A stretch of 25,874 nt of DNA from Clostridiales bacterium (GCA_019422005.1 JAHZEF010000020.1:1-25874); one strand, 5' to 3'. Shown: positions 7,014 through 15,092, numbered from the stretch's first letter. Notes: generated from the letters alone by a model not told the origin. Numbers and translations: made by a program.

Positions 7014-7479
7014 CCTGTGTTCCTCCAGTGACACTGCGGCGCGCGCGGGCAGATTGTTTTTGCTCAATCCTTATTCTAACCGATTTGGCCGCAGTTGAAA
7101 AGATATTTTTTGCAATATTTGCTGTTTTTTTGTATAAAATTCGCAGGGGGGCGGAGACGGTCCGCAAAATACTGCCGAGGATCCGGAAGACCCCAGCAAG
7201 GAGCCGAAGCACCAGCGGGCTGAGGGTGAGAAAGTAGATCGCCGCTCCCAGGAAAATACCGGGATAAAAGAACAGGCGGAACTGCCCCCGTCCCGGATAC
7301 AGGGCGAACAGCAGCAGGGACGGCAGCAGGGCTGCGCAGAACAGCGCGTCCAGAATCCTGACGGTGCGCGGGCGTATGCGGCGAACGGCCCGCAGAAGGT
7401 CATAGAAGAGCCCCAGCGCGGCGCCGAGGCCCCCGGCCAGCAAAAACTGGGCTGCGTGCAGCGATACCGGCTGCTCCAT
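6832..7479 (-). CDS. yabQ: Spore cortex biosynthesis protein YabQ
   Basis: The 215-residue frame begins MEQPVSLHAAQFLLAGGLGAALGLFYDLLRAVRR..., the hallmark YabQ start (Q..xFL...GxxLGxxYDxxR), followed by three to four membrane segments up to about residue 95. A basic amphipathic stretch (LRILYKKTANIAKNIF) follows. In Bacillus YabQ sits in the outer forespore membrane and is needed for cortex synthesis. It overlaps yabP by one base (ATGA), indicating coupling. The last 60 or so residues are polar, Gly/Arg-rich, unlike a membrane protein, and lie over divIC in a different frame. A run of seven A (7125-7131 on the minus strand) precedes that region. Loss of one A would end the protein at 7071, just before divIC. 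Confidence 0.85.
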   Translation of the reverse strand: MEQPVSLHAAQFLLAGGLGAALGLFYDLLRAVRRIRPRTVRILDALFCAALLPSLLLFALYPGRGQFRLFFYPGIFLGAAIYFLTLSPLVLRLLAGVFRILGSILRTVSAPLRILYKKTANIAKNIFSTAAKSVRIRIEQKQSARARRSVTGGTQDETQEIVVADQAGGLDSGGVCYRYPGLPAVPDLGEAGRGGSAVKKHRKRRAGKSASAGSH

Positions 7480-7766
7480 CAGCCGAACAGGCGCGACAGG
7501 AAACTGCCGCCGGTGCGCTGATCGTCTTCATAGACCATGGAATCCACCGTGCCGTCAACGCTGACCTGGCCCCCGTCCACGGAGAGCATGGAAAGATGCA
7601 GCTGACGGCCGTGAATGACCAGTGTGCCGCGGGTGGTATAGAGGACGATGGTGTTCTCGTCGAAGCTTTCGATTTCCGTAATTCCGTTCACGGCCAGCTT
7701 GCTGCGGCCCTCCAGCACCAGGCGGTGGGGCAGATCCAGTGCCTTTTCCTCCTGCATGTAAGCCAT
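7479..7766 (-). CDS. yabP: Sporulation protein YabP
   Basis: The 95-residue protein belongs to the YabP/YqfC family of all-beta sporulation proteins: LPHRLVLEGRSKLAVNGITE, then SFDENTIVLYTTRGTLVIHG and LHLSMLSVDGGQVSVDG. In Bacillus yabP is expressed in the mother cell under sigma-E and is adjacent to yabQ, as here. ATG 7766 was chosen because AAGGAG lies 8 nt upstream; an ATG at 7790 is too early for any ribosome-binding site. The stop overlaps the yabQ start by one base. A terminator-shaped hairpin lies immediately upstream of its ribosome-binding site, an odd position. The usual upstream neighbour yabO is absent. Confidence 0.92.
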   Translation of the reverse strand: MAYMQEEKALDLPHRLVLEGRSKLAVNGITEIESFDENTIVLYTTRGTLVIHGRQLHLSMLSVDGGQVSVDGTVDSMVYEDDQRTGGSFLSRLFG

Positions 7767-7788
7767 ACGCCATTCTCCTTCCCAAATC

Positions 7789-7819
7789 AAAAGGCGGGGA
7801 GCCGAAAAACTCCTCGCCT
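7789..7819 (-). terminator. Terminator-shaped hairpin immediately upstream of yabP
   Basis: The minus strand reads AGGCGAGGAG, loop TTTTTCGG, then CTCCCCGCCTTTTG. The 10-bp stem (7810-7819 with 7792-7801) has one wobble and is followed by a run of T. It ends 23 nt before the yabP start, leaving no room for a promoter between hairpin and gene. It could end transcription from the SLH gene or attenuate yabP. Confidence 0.6.
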
Positions 7820-7882
7820 AATATATACGTGCGAATGGACGGGCATATGCCGGAACCGGGAAAATTTTCCCCGGCCCCGGCG

Positions 7883-7910
7883 CAGGCAGGCGGCAGCCGC
7901 CGCCTGCCTG
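7883..7910 (-). terminator. Hairpin after the SLH gene
   Basis: A perfect 12-bp inverted repeat (7883-7894 CAGGCAGGCGGC with 7899-7910) has a 4-nt loop. It lies 24 bases past the stop of the SLH gene on the minus strand. A perfect 14-bp palindrome GGGAAAATTTTCCC (7858-7871) follows. No U run directly adjoins the stem. Confidence 0.5.
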
Positions 7911-7933
7911 ACGGGTGAACGGCTGTGCGTTCC

Positions 7934-9331
7934 CTATGCGGCGGCGGGCGCGTCGGCGCCGCCGATCAGCTCCTGATACGTATCTAGGTCCTCCGGCAGG
8001 GCAACGGTGACTGCCGAGCCGGTCTTCATATCATGAATGTTGACGAGAAGATCCATCGCCATGGTCTGACCCTCTGCGGCCATCTCCATGCCCATGGTCA
8101 TTTTCATGCCGCTGACGCGGCCGTTGGACACCGTCACGTCCATGGACAGTTCCTCCATCCGGATCTCCGGGGTTTCGACGGCGGCGCCGGTGCTGACCGC
8201 GCTCATCACCGTGCGGATCAGGCTGTTCATGGCGCCCGGCGCATAGGTGATATGATAGGTTTGCGCCCCAGCGGAGGATTTGCTGACAGAGATGCTCTTC
8301 AGCATGGAGATGGGCTCTGCCGTGTCGGCGGCGGAAACAACCGCTGCCTGGGACAGGGCCTCCTCAAAGGACAGAGGCATTTTGAACTTCTGGCCGTCGG
8401 CTTCCATGTAGAAATAGCCGTCGGCGTAGCAGCAGTTCATCTGCATGGCGATTTTCGCTTCTTCTGCGCTCAGGCCGGAGGCTTCCGCCATGGCCGGATC
8501 AATTTCCATGTTTACATCCATGGTGTAGGCCATTTTGGACTGATCCATCTGCTCTGCGTTGAGCTCCATGGCCGCATCCATCTGCATGTCGCCCTTCATG
8601 AACGATGCGCCGGCCAGCTGAACGGCCACGTCCAGGTCCATGACCATGGAAGCCTTCTGCTGGTCTGCAGCGGCCGCTGCAGCCTTGCAGTAATCCCGGT
8701 AAGCTTCAAACTGGTCGTCATAGCCCCTGGCATCCGGAACGGCGCCCTCCTTGACCAGTTTGGTCAGCAGATCTGTTTCGCCGGACTTGGGGGCGGCGGC
8801 CAGAGCCGTGTAGCTCATGGCGACCACGTCGTCGCGCAGGAAATTGGCGGCGTCACAGTTGACGGCGTCCACAACGCCGGCCTCTCTGGCAAAGTCCAGG
8901 GCGCCGGCATAGGTGAAGTCGCCGTTTTCGGCGTCAGAATAGCCCAGCGCGCGCAGCAGGAAGGTGGCGTACTGCTGTGCGGTGCACAGATCGCTGTAGC
9001 CGAAGGTGGTTTCTGTTTTGCCCTTGGTCAGGCCGTTGTCGTAGAGATACTGGACGTACGGCTTGGCCCATTCCTTGACGTCGGTGAAGGGCGCGGTATA
9101 TTCCCCGATGGCCTGGGCTTCCGCTTCCTGCCCCAGCAGACGGACCAGCATGACGCCTGCTTCGGCGCGGTTGGGAGCGCGGTCGAGCTCATAGCCCTGG
9201 CTGGTGCCCTGGAACAGCCCCAGCTCCTTCAGCGCGTCGGCGCAGTGCTCAAAGTCGGCGGCAAAGACGGAGACCGTCAGAACCGCTGCCAGCACGGCGA
9301 TCAGCGCCAGTGTTTTGACAAAGCGTTTCAT
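7934..9331 (-). CDS. Secreted S-layer-homology protein with Met-rich C-terminal domain
   Basis: This 465-residue exported protein has a signal peptide (1-24, MKRFVKTLALIAVLAAVLTV...VFA/AD). Three SLH-type repeats run over about 28-195, with recognisable RAPNRAEAGVMLVRLLG, PFTDVKEWAKPYVQYLYDNG and TTFGYSDLCTAQQYATFLLRALG. After a helical Ala/Lys linker (about 205-228), a beta-rich domain of about 230 residues is unusually rich in Met (for example GMKMTMGMEMAAEGQTMAMD). That domain resembles the lipoprotein-like DUF6612 type that follows SLH repeats in related bacteria; the family assignment is tentative. The SLH part should anchor it to wall polymer. GGAGG lies 10 nt before ATG, and the gene has its own promoter at 9386-9413. 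Confidence 0.88.
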   Translation of the reverse strand: MKRFVKTLALIAVLAAVLTVSVFAADFEHCADALKELGLFQGTSQGYELDRAPNRAEAGVMLVRLLGQEAEAQAIGEYTAPFTDVKEWAKPYVQYLYDNGLTKGKTETTFGYSDLCTAQQYATFLLRALGYSDAENGDFTYAGALDFAREAGVVDAVNCDAANFLRDDVVAMSYTALAAAPKSGETDLLTKLVKEGAVPDARGYDDQFEAYRDYCKAAAAAADQQKASMVMDLDVAVQLAGASFMKGDMQMDAAMELNAEQMDQSKMAYTMDVNMEIDPAMAEASGLSAEEAKIAMQMNCCYADGYFYMEADGQKFKMPLSFEEALSQAAVVSAADTAEPISMLKSISVSKSSAGAQTYHITYAPGAMNSLIRTVMSAVSTGAAVETPEIRMEELSMDVTVSNGRVSGMKMTMGMEMAAEGQTMAMDLLVNIHDMKTGSAVTVALPEDLDTYQELIGGADAPAAA

Positions 9332-9385
9332 GGGATGAATTCCTCCTCTTGTTGTACTTCAGGCTGCTGCCTGACTGTATGAACC

Positions 9386-9413
9386 AGTATAGCACGGCAG
9401 AGGGGAAAAGCAA
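9386..9413 (-). promoter_or_regulatory. Promoter of the SLH-protein gene
   Basis: On the minus strand, -35 TTGCTT (complement of 9408-9413), a 16-nt spacer and -10 TATACT (complement of 9386-9391). The predicted leader of about 50 nt contains a small CAGGC/GCCTG hairpin (9360-9373). Confidence 0.65.
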
Positions 9414-9479
9414 AGGGGGTTGAAAAAATTTTACAGCGCGGGGAGATGCGGCGGCGCCGGGCGGTGCGGGGTAAGCAAG

Positions 9480-9520
9480 CCGGGCGGCGGAGAACCATCT
9501 GCCGGTTCTCCGCCGCCCGG
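9480..9520 (-). terminator. Terminator hairpin after ribF
   Basis: A perfect 17-bp inverted repeat (9480-9496 and 9504-9520, core GGCGGCGGAGAACC) has a 7-nt loop, starting 16 bases past the ribF stop. A U-tract does not directly follow on the minus strand. The very stable stem marks the end of the rimP-to-ribF operon. Confidence 0.7.
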
Positions 9521-9536
9521 GGGCCCGGCCGGATAT

Positions 9537-10451
9537 TCAGCCGCTGTGATGGACGGACTCAAAAAATGCCCTGGTTTCCTCTGCGTTCCGCAAAATGGCA
9601 GCCTGCAGTTCTTCCAGAGAGCCAAACCGCCGCTCCGGGCGGAGGAACTGATGAAATTCAATCCGGATGCTTTTTCCGTACAGATTGCCGTCAAAATCCA
9701 GGATCCACGGTTCCACGGTGATCTGATCGCCGCCGTTGACTGTGGGCCGGACGCCGACATTGGTGACGGCGGCGTATCGCCTGCCCCCCACCGCGACGGA
9801 TGTGGCATAGACGCCGAAGGCAGGAGAAAGGACGCCTTCCGGCAGCAGCACATTGGCTGTCGGCGTCCCCAGGGTGCGGCCCAGCTGCCGCCCGTGGACG
9901 ACAGTGCCTGTCAGGCAGTGGGGATGGCCGAGGAATTCGTTGGCCTCCTCCAGCTGCCCGGCCTCCAGCAGCATGCGGATCCGGGTGGAGGAGACAGTGG
10001 TGCCGCGGATTGCGACTTTCTGCACCACATCGCAGCCCATGCCGAACTGGGCGCACGCCTGCTGCAGCCGGGTGGGAGTGCCTTCGCCGCGCCAGCCGAA
10101 CCGGTGATCATGCCCGCAGACGACATGGACGGCGTGCTGCCTGCGGCGGAGATAGTCTCCCACGTATTCCTTCCATGGCATCTCCATCATGGACCGGTCG
10201 AAGTGGCAGAACAATACCTCGTCGATTCCGTAGAGCCGCCGGATCAGATCTGTCCGGTCGGCGGGCGTATTGATCAGCGGGATTGCAGTGCCGCTGATCA
10301 GCGAGGCGGGATGCCGGTCGAAGGTCAGGACTGCGGCGGAACACCCCAGTTGGTCGGCCGCCCGGCGCGCTGTTTTCAGGAGGGCGGCGTGCCCCAGATG
10401 GACGCCGTCGAAGAAACCAAGGGCAATCACCCGTTTGCGTTCCAATTTCAT
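9537..10451 (-). CDS. ribF: Bifunctional riboflavin kinase / FAD synthetase RibF
   Basis: This 304-residue enzyme phosphorylates riboflavin to FMN and adenylates FMN to FAD. The N-terminal FAD synthetase module carries the nucleotidyltransferase motif FFDGVHLGH (13-21) and SSTRIR (154-159). The C-terminal riboflavin kinase barrel carries GTPTAN (195-200). The length is normal for the family. ATG 10451 was chosen: it overlaps the truB stop as ATGA and has GAGGTG just upstream. A longer in-frame start at 10499 would lie well inside truB. It is the last gene of the rimP operon. No FMN riboswitch is visible. Confidence 0.96.
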   Translation of the reverse strand: MKLERKRVIALGFFDGVHLGHAALLKTARRAADQLGCSAAVLTFDRHPASLISGTAIPLINTPADRTDLIRRLYGIDEVLFCHFDRSMMEMPWKEYVGDYLRRRQHAVHVVCGHDHRFGWRGEGTPTRLQQACAQFGMGCDVVQKVAIRGTTVSSTRIRMLLEAGQLEEANEFLGHPHCLTGTVVHGRQLGRTLGTPTANVLLPEGVLSPAFGVYATSVAVGGRRYAAVTNVGVRPTVNGGDQITVEPWILDFDGNLYGKSIRIEFHQFLRPERRFGSLEELQAAILRNAEETRAFFESVHHSG

Positions 10452-11317
10452 GACACCTCGAAAAAGCTTTTCTCTGTGATGAGGCGGCCGCGTTCCCAAC
10501 GGCCGATCATCAGAAACTCACCATCCGGGCCGTAAACACGATAGCGCCCCGCCGTCAGATCCCGGCGCGGTATGGGCGCGCCGTTCCGGCACGGCTTCAG
10601 CTGCGCCGGCGTCTGCGTACATGCGGGCAGCCCGGCAAACAGCGCGTCGACCGCCAGCAGAAAGCCGGCGGGATTGTCCGCCGCGGCCAGGACGTCCAGA
10701 GGGACGCTGTCGCGCAGGGAAAAACATCCCGCCATGGTGCGGCGCAGGCTGGACATGCAGCCGCCGCAGCCCAGGGCCTGGCCGATGTCGTGGCAGAGCG
10801 TGCGGATATACGTTCCCTTGGAGCAGCGGACCCGCAGCAGCCAGTCGCAGCCGCCCCCGTCCAGCAGCTCCAGTTCATGAATGACGATGCTGCGGGACGG
10901 CCGCTGGACTTCCTTTCCCTTTCTTGCCAGCTCATAGAGCTTCTGCCCGCCGATTTTGACTGCAGAGTACATGGGCGGGGTCTGCTGCAGCGGCCCGGTG
11001 AAGCGGGACAGGACGGCCTCCAGCTGCGGACGCGCGACCTGCACGGCCCGGGAGGAGAGAGGCTCGCCGGTGATATCCTGGGTATTGGTGGAGAGCCCCA
11101 GGCGGAGGCCGGCAAGATATTCCTTTTCTGCCGATTCGAAAAACTCCACGGCGCGGGTGGCCCGGCCTACAAAGATGGGAAGCACGCCGGTGGCCATGGG
11201 ATCCAGCGTACCCCCGTGCCCCACACGGCGTTCATGGAATACGCCGCGCAGCTTCGCCGCCACATCCTGCGACGTCCAGCCGGCGGGCTTGTCCACAATT
11301 ACAATGCCGCAGGCCAT
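10448..11317 (-). CDS. truB: tRNA pseudouridine(55) synthase TruB
   Basis: The 289-residue enzyme isomerises U55 in the T-loop of tRNAs. The N terminus GIVIVDKPAGWTSQDV and the catalytic motif GHGGTLDPMATGVL (Asp39) are diagnostic. SKGTYIRTLCHDIG and a C-terminal PUA-like segment complete the fold. The ribosome-binding site GGAGG is 6 nt upstream. The start is one base after the nrnA stop, and its own stop overlaps ribF by four bases, so all three are translationally coupled. Confidence 0.97.
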   Translation of the reverse strand: MACGIVIVDKPAGWTSQDVAAKLRGVFHERRVGHGGTLDPMATGVLPIFVGRATRAVEFFESAEKEYLAGLRLGLSTNTQDITGEPLSSRAVQVARPQLEAVLSRFTGPLQQTPPMYSAVKIGGQKLYELARKGKEVQRPSRSIVIHELELLDGGGCDWLLRVRCSKGTYIRTLCHDIGQALGCGGCMSSLRRTMAGCFSLRDSVPLDVLAAADNPAGFLLAVDALFAGLPACTQTPAQLKPCRNGAPIPRRDLTAGRYRVYGPDGEFLMIGRWERGRLITEKSFFEVS

Positions 11318-11318
11318 A

Positions 11319-12269
11319 TCAGACCTCCGCGCCTTCCGCGCGCAGCGCAGCCAGGACGGCCGCCTTGGCGGCGACGAGGCCCAGGGCCACCGTGGCGCCG
11401 GCGGCGCCGCGATGGCCTCCGCCTCCCAAATGCGCGCAGATGGCCGAGGCGTCGGCCTGCGCTCCGGTCCGCATGGAGATCTTGGAACGCCCGTCGGGCA
11501 ATTCCCGGATCATGACGCCGATTTCCACGCCCTCCACAGCGCGGGGAAAGCCTGCGATGGAATCGATATCGTCTTCGGTAAGGCCCAGCTCTGCCAGCCA
11601 GCAGGCGGGGATCCGGCAGACTGCGATCCGGCCGCGGCCCAGGAGCTCCATGGATTCCGTCAGCCGGGCCTCCAACTGCAGGCGCGGGACGGATTTCGTG
11701 CCGAAAAAGAGCTTGTTGACCGCATATGCATCACAGCCGGCGTCCCGCATATCCGCCGCGACCCGCAGCGTGTTGGATGTGGTATTGGCGTATTGAAAGC
11801 AGCCGGTGTCGGTGGATACGGCCAGATAAACGGCTTCTGCGATGTCCGGTGTGATGGCTGCGCCCAGTTCCTGCAGCAGCGCATAGACCAGCTCGCCGCA
11901 GGCGGCGGCATCGGGGACTACGTAGCTGCATTCGGCAAAACCGGTGTTGGAGCCGTGGTGATCCACGGCAAACCGGATGTTCCCGGCCTGATCGGCCGCG
12001 TTGTCCGGCAGCAGTGCCTCCGAGGCCATATCCACAGAGATGACGGTATGCTCCGGGCCGACGTCCGCGGCGGTCAGACCGCGGAGCCAGCGGCCGTACC
12101 GGGCGGTAAACTGCGGGTTTTCCAGAATATGGGCCGTTTTGCCCAGCGCCCGCAAACCGCGGCACAGGGCGCTGGCGCATCCGATGGTATCGCCGTCCGG
12201 GTTGCGGTGGGTCAGGATCCGGAAGTGATCGCGGGAGCGCAGCCAGGCGGCGGCTTCAGCTTTCGTCAT
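11319..12269 (-). CDS. nrnA: DHH/DHHA1 phosphoesterase, NrnA-like nanoRNase
   Basis: The 316-residue member of the DHH superfamily has metal ligands in HRNPDGDTIG (H21, D25, D27) and DHH at 103-105, and the C-terminal DHHA1 motif GGGGHRGAAG. NrnA-type enzymes degrade 2-5 nt RNA and dephosphorylate pAp; some relatives cleave c-di-AMP or pGpG, and the sequence does not separate these. It overlaps rbfA by 14 bases, consistent with coupling. The order rbfA-nrnA-truB-ribF is common in Clostridia. Confidence 0.93.
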   Translation of the reverse strand: MTKAEAAAWLRSRDHFRILTHRNPDGDTIGCASALCRGLRALGKTAHILENPQFTARYGRWLRGLTAADVGPEHTVISVDMASEALLPDNAADQAGNIRFAVDHHGSNTGFAECSYVVPDAAACGELVYALLQELGAAITPDIAEAVYLAVSTDTGCFQYANTTSNTLRVAADMRDAGCDAYAVNKLFFGTKSVPRLQLEARLTESMELLGRGRIAVCRIPACWLAELGLTEDDIDSIAGFPRAVEGVEIGVMIRELPDGRSKISMRTGAQADASAICAHLGGGGHRGAAGATVALGLVAAKAAVLAALRAEGAEV

Positions 12270-12621
12270 GGCTGCCGCCCTCCTGTTCGTGAAGCCTGCT
12301 GATCAGATCGAAGATGTGCGCGCCGTGTTCAATGGAGTCGTCCTGCTCGAAGACCAGTTCCGGAGTGTAGCGCAGCTGCAGCCGGCTGCCGATTTCCCGG
12401 CGCAGATAACCGCCGGCAGACCGGAGCCCCTTCAGCACGTCCCTGGTCTTTTCCTTTTCCAGCACGCTGACGTAAACTTTGGCGTAACGCAGGTCGCCGG
12501 TGGCCTCCACATGGGTGATGGAAATCATGGCCTGAACCCGCGGGTCTTTCAGGGTGCGCAGCAGATCGGAGAGCTCGCGCTGAATCTCTTCGTTGATTCT
12601 GCCGATTCGATTGGATGCCAT
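12256..12621 (-). CDS. rbfA: 30S ribosome-binding factor RbfA
   Basis: The 121-residue KH-like-fold protein is required for late 16S rRNA 5'-end maturation. It contains NRIGRINEEIQRELSDLL, DPRVQAMISITHVE, DLRYAKVYVSVL and a C-terminal PELVFEQDDSIEHGAHI, the family core. ATG 12621 was selected with GGAGG 7 nt upstream; longer frames upstream lack homology. It is separated from infB by 122 bases containing a strong terminator-like hairpin. Confidence 0.96.
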   Translation of the reverse strand: MASNRIGRINEEIQRELSDLLRTLKDPRVQAMISITHVEATGDLRYAKVYVSVLEKEKTRDVLKGLRSAGGYLRREIGSRLQLRYTPELVFEQDDSIEHGAHIFDLISRLHEQEGGSHDES

Positions 12622-12710
12622 TTGCAAACCTCCTTGGGAAAGAAGGGCGTCTGTCCCCGGTGCAGATCTGTGAGGCAGCGGCGTGCGGGCGGATGAAAAC
12701 CGCGCAGCCG

Positions 12711-12741
12711 CAAAATGCGGGGAAACCAGGTTTCCCCGCAT
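12711..12741 (-). terminator. Terminator-like hairpin between infB and rbfA
   Basis: A perfect 13-bp inverted repeat (12715-12727 ATGCGGGGAAACC with 12729-12741) begins 2 bases past the infB stop and is followed on the minus strand by TTTTG. It lies inside the operon. No convincing promoter is visible between it and rbfA, so it should be partial or regulated. Confidence 0.7.
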
Positions 12742-12743
12742 GC

Positions 12744-15077
12744 TTACTCTTTGATCTGCTCCATGACGAAGCATTCGAAGACGTCGCCTTCCTTGATGTC
12801 GTTGAACTTCTCGATGGAGATGCCGCATTCGTAGTTGGCGGCCACTTCCTTGACCGAATCCTTGAAGCGCTGCAGGGAACCGAGAACGCCTTCGTGGATC
12901 ACGATATTGTCGCGCAGAACGCGCACCTGGGCGTCACGGGTGATCTTGCCGTCCTTCACGTAGCAGCCGGCGACGGTGCCGACGGAGGAGACCTTATACG
13001 TCAGGCGGACTTCCGCATGGCCGATAACGGCCTCCCTGAATTTGGGATCCAGCATGCCCTTCATGGCGGCTTCGATCTCGTTGATCGCATCATAGATGAC
13101 ACGGTACATGCGCATATCCACCTTGGCGCGCTGCGCCGACACGGCAGCGGCGGCCTCGGGGCGGACGTTGAAGCCGACAATGATGGCGTTTGCGGTGGAG
13201 GCCAGCAGCACGTCGGATTCGTTGATGGCGCCGACGCCCGCATGAATGACCTTGACGCGGACTTCGTCGTTGGAAATTTTCAGGAGGCTGGCCTTAACGG
13301 CTTCGGCGGAGCCCTGGACGTCGGCCTTGACAATGATGTTCAGTTCCTTCATGTTGCCTTCCTGGATCTGCGCGAACAGATCGTCCAGCGTCACCTTGGT
13401 CATGGATTTGGCGGCCTTGGCCTTTTCCTCGGCCTTGCGCTGCTCCACCAGCTGGCGGGCCATGCGCTCGTCTTCCACGGCGTTGAAGATGTCGCCTGCG
13501 CCGGGGACGTCGCCCAGGCCGGTGATTTCCACCGGAACCGACGGGCCGGCCTCCCTGACCACCTTGCCCTTGTCGTTGGTCATGACGCGGACGCGGCCCA
13601 CCGCCGTGCCGGCGATGATGACGTCGCCCTGCCGCAGCGTGCCGTTCTGCACCAGCAGCGTGGCAATGGGGCCGCGCGCCTTATCCAGGCGGGCTTCAAT
13701 GACGGTGCCGCGGGCCCGGCGGTCGGGATTGGCTTTCAGCTCCTGCATTTCAGCGGTCAGGAGCACCATTTCCAGCAGGTTGTCGATTCCGTCGCCCTTC
13801 TTGGCGGAAATGGGAACCATGATGGTGTCGCCGCCCCATTCCTCCGGTACCAGCTCGTGCTCGGTGATCTGCTGCTTGATGCGGTCGGGGTTGGCCTCCG
13901 GCTTATCCATCTTGTTGATGGCTACGATGATGGGGATGTTTGCGGCCTTGGCGTGGTTGATCGCCTCGACGGTCTGCGGCATGATGCCGTCGTCGGCAGC
14001 CACCACCAGAATGGCGATATCGGTGCACATGGCGCCGCGGGCGCGCATGGAGGTGAAAGCGGCATGGCCCGGGGTATCCAGGAACGTGATGGGCTGCCCG
14101 TTGATTTCCACCTGATAAGCGCCGATGTGCTGGGTGATGCCGCCGGCTTCGCCGGAGACCACGTTGGTTTTGCGGATGGCGTCCAGCAGGCTGGTTTTGC
14201 CGTGATCCACGTGCCCCATGACCACAACCACCGGGCTGCGGGGCTGCAGTTCCTCTGCGGTGTCCTCGTGATCGTCGATGAGACGCTCCTCGATGGTGAC
14301 GACCACCTCTTTTTCCACCTTGCAGCCCAGCTCCATGGCCACCAGGGCGGCGGTATCGTAATCGACGGTTTGGTTGACCGCGGCCATGACGCCGAGTTTG
14401 ATCAGCTGTTTGATGACCTCGGCGGCCGTTTTCTTCATGCGGCTGGCCAGCTCGCCGACGGTGATCTCGTCGGGAATCTTGACCACCAGCGGCGCCTTCT
14501 TGGCAATTTCCAGCTGGAGGCGGCGCATTTTTTCCTGCTCCTCATTGCGGCGCTTGTTGCCGAAGTTGCCGCGCTTCTTATTATTGCCGCTCTGCTTGTT
14601 GCCGATGCGCTGCTTTCCGCCCTTGGCGTTCTGCAGGCGCTCGGATACCAGGGATTCGACCCGGTCGTCGAAGCGCTCGGCGTTGACGGTGACGGCAGAG
14701 GTATCAACCACGCGGCGTTCACGGCGGCGCTCCTCCTGCTTCGGCTGCTGCGCCTGCGGGCGCGGCGGCTGGGCGGACTGCTGCGGACGCGCCTGCTGAG
14801 CGGACGGCTGCTGTGGGCGCTGCGCCTTCTGCGGCTGTGCAGCGGGCGCAGGCTCAGGCGCCTTCGGGGCAGGCGCCGCGGCGAAGACTGTCTCCAGCGA
14901 GTCGATCGGATGCTGCTGCGTAATGACGTCGAACAGCAGATTCAGCTGGTGCTCCTCCAGAACCTGCATGTGGTTCTTGGGCTTGCCAAAATACTTTTCA
15001 AACAGCTCCATCATGGCTTTGGTGGGCATGCCGAAGTCCTTGGCGACTTCGTGGATTCGATATTTGATAAAACTCAT
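12744..15077 (-). CDS. infB: Translation initiation factor IF-2
   Basis: The 777-residue GTPase places fMet-tRNA on the 30S subunit. An N-terminal IF2-N helix bundle (1-52) is followed by a Pro/Ala/Gln-rich linker (about 66-115), a basic stretch (115-190), a second IF2-N module (about 198-250), the G domain and domains II-IV. G motifs are complete: GHVDHGKT (288-295), DTPGH (334-338), NKMD (388-391) and SAK (424-426). GGAGG lies 7 nt before ATG 15077. It is adjacent to ylxQ (15-base gap), as in the classical nusA-infB operon. Confidence 0.99.
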   Translation of the reverse strand: MSFIKYRIHEVAKDFGMPTKAMMELFEKYFGKPKNHMQVLEEHQLNLLFDVITQQHPIDSLETVFAAAPAPKAPEPAPAAQPQKAQRPQQPSAQQARPQQSAQPPRPQAQQPKQEERRRERRVVDTSAVTVNAERFDDRVESLVSERLQNAKGGKQRIGNKQSGNNKKRGNFGNKRRNEEQEKMRRLQLEIAKKAPLVVKIPDEITVGELASRMKKTAAEVIKQLIKLGVMAAVNQTVDYDTAALVAMELGCKVEKEVVVTIEERLIDDHEDTAEELQPRSPVVVVMGHVDHGKTSLLDAIRKTNVVSGEAGGITQHIGAYQVEINGQPITFLDTPGHAAFTSMRARGAMCTDIAILVVAADDGIMPQTVEAINHAKAANIPIIVAINKMDKPEANPDRIKQQITEHELVPEEWGGDTIMVPISAKKGDGIDNLLEMVLLTAEMQELKANPDRRARGTVIEARLDKARGPIATLLVQNGTLRQGDVIIAGTAVGRVRVMTNDKGKVVREAGPSVPVEITGLGDVPGAGDIFNAVEDERMARQLVEQRKAEEKAKAAKSMTKVTLDDLFAQIQEGNMKELNIIVKADVQGSAEAVKASLLKISNDEVRVKVIHAGVGAINESDVLLASTANAIIVGFNVRPEAAAAVSAQRAKVDMRMYRVIYDAINEIEAAMKGMLDPKFREAVIGHAEVRLTYKVSSVGTVAGCYVKDGKITRDAQVRVLRDNIVIHEGVLGSLQRFKDSVKEVAANYECGISIEKFNDIKEGDVFECFVMEQIKE

Positions 15078-15092
15078 ATAGCCACCTCCGAG

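Noticed and set aside
8033..9382. A 449-codon plus-strand frame opposite the SLH gene
   Set aside because: A His/Gly-rich antisense shadow; the minus frame has a signal peptide, SLH repeats, a promoter and a ribosome-binding site.
10452..10620. FMN riboswitch or other flavin-sensing leader for ribF
   Set aside because: ribF overlaps truB by four bases, so there is no separate leader, and no FMN-element conserved segments are visible.
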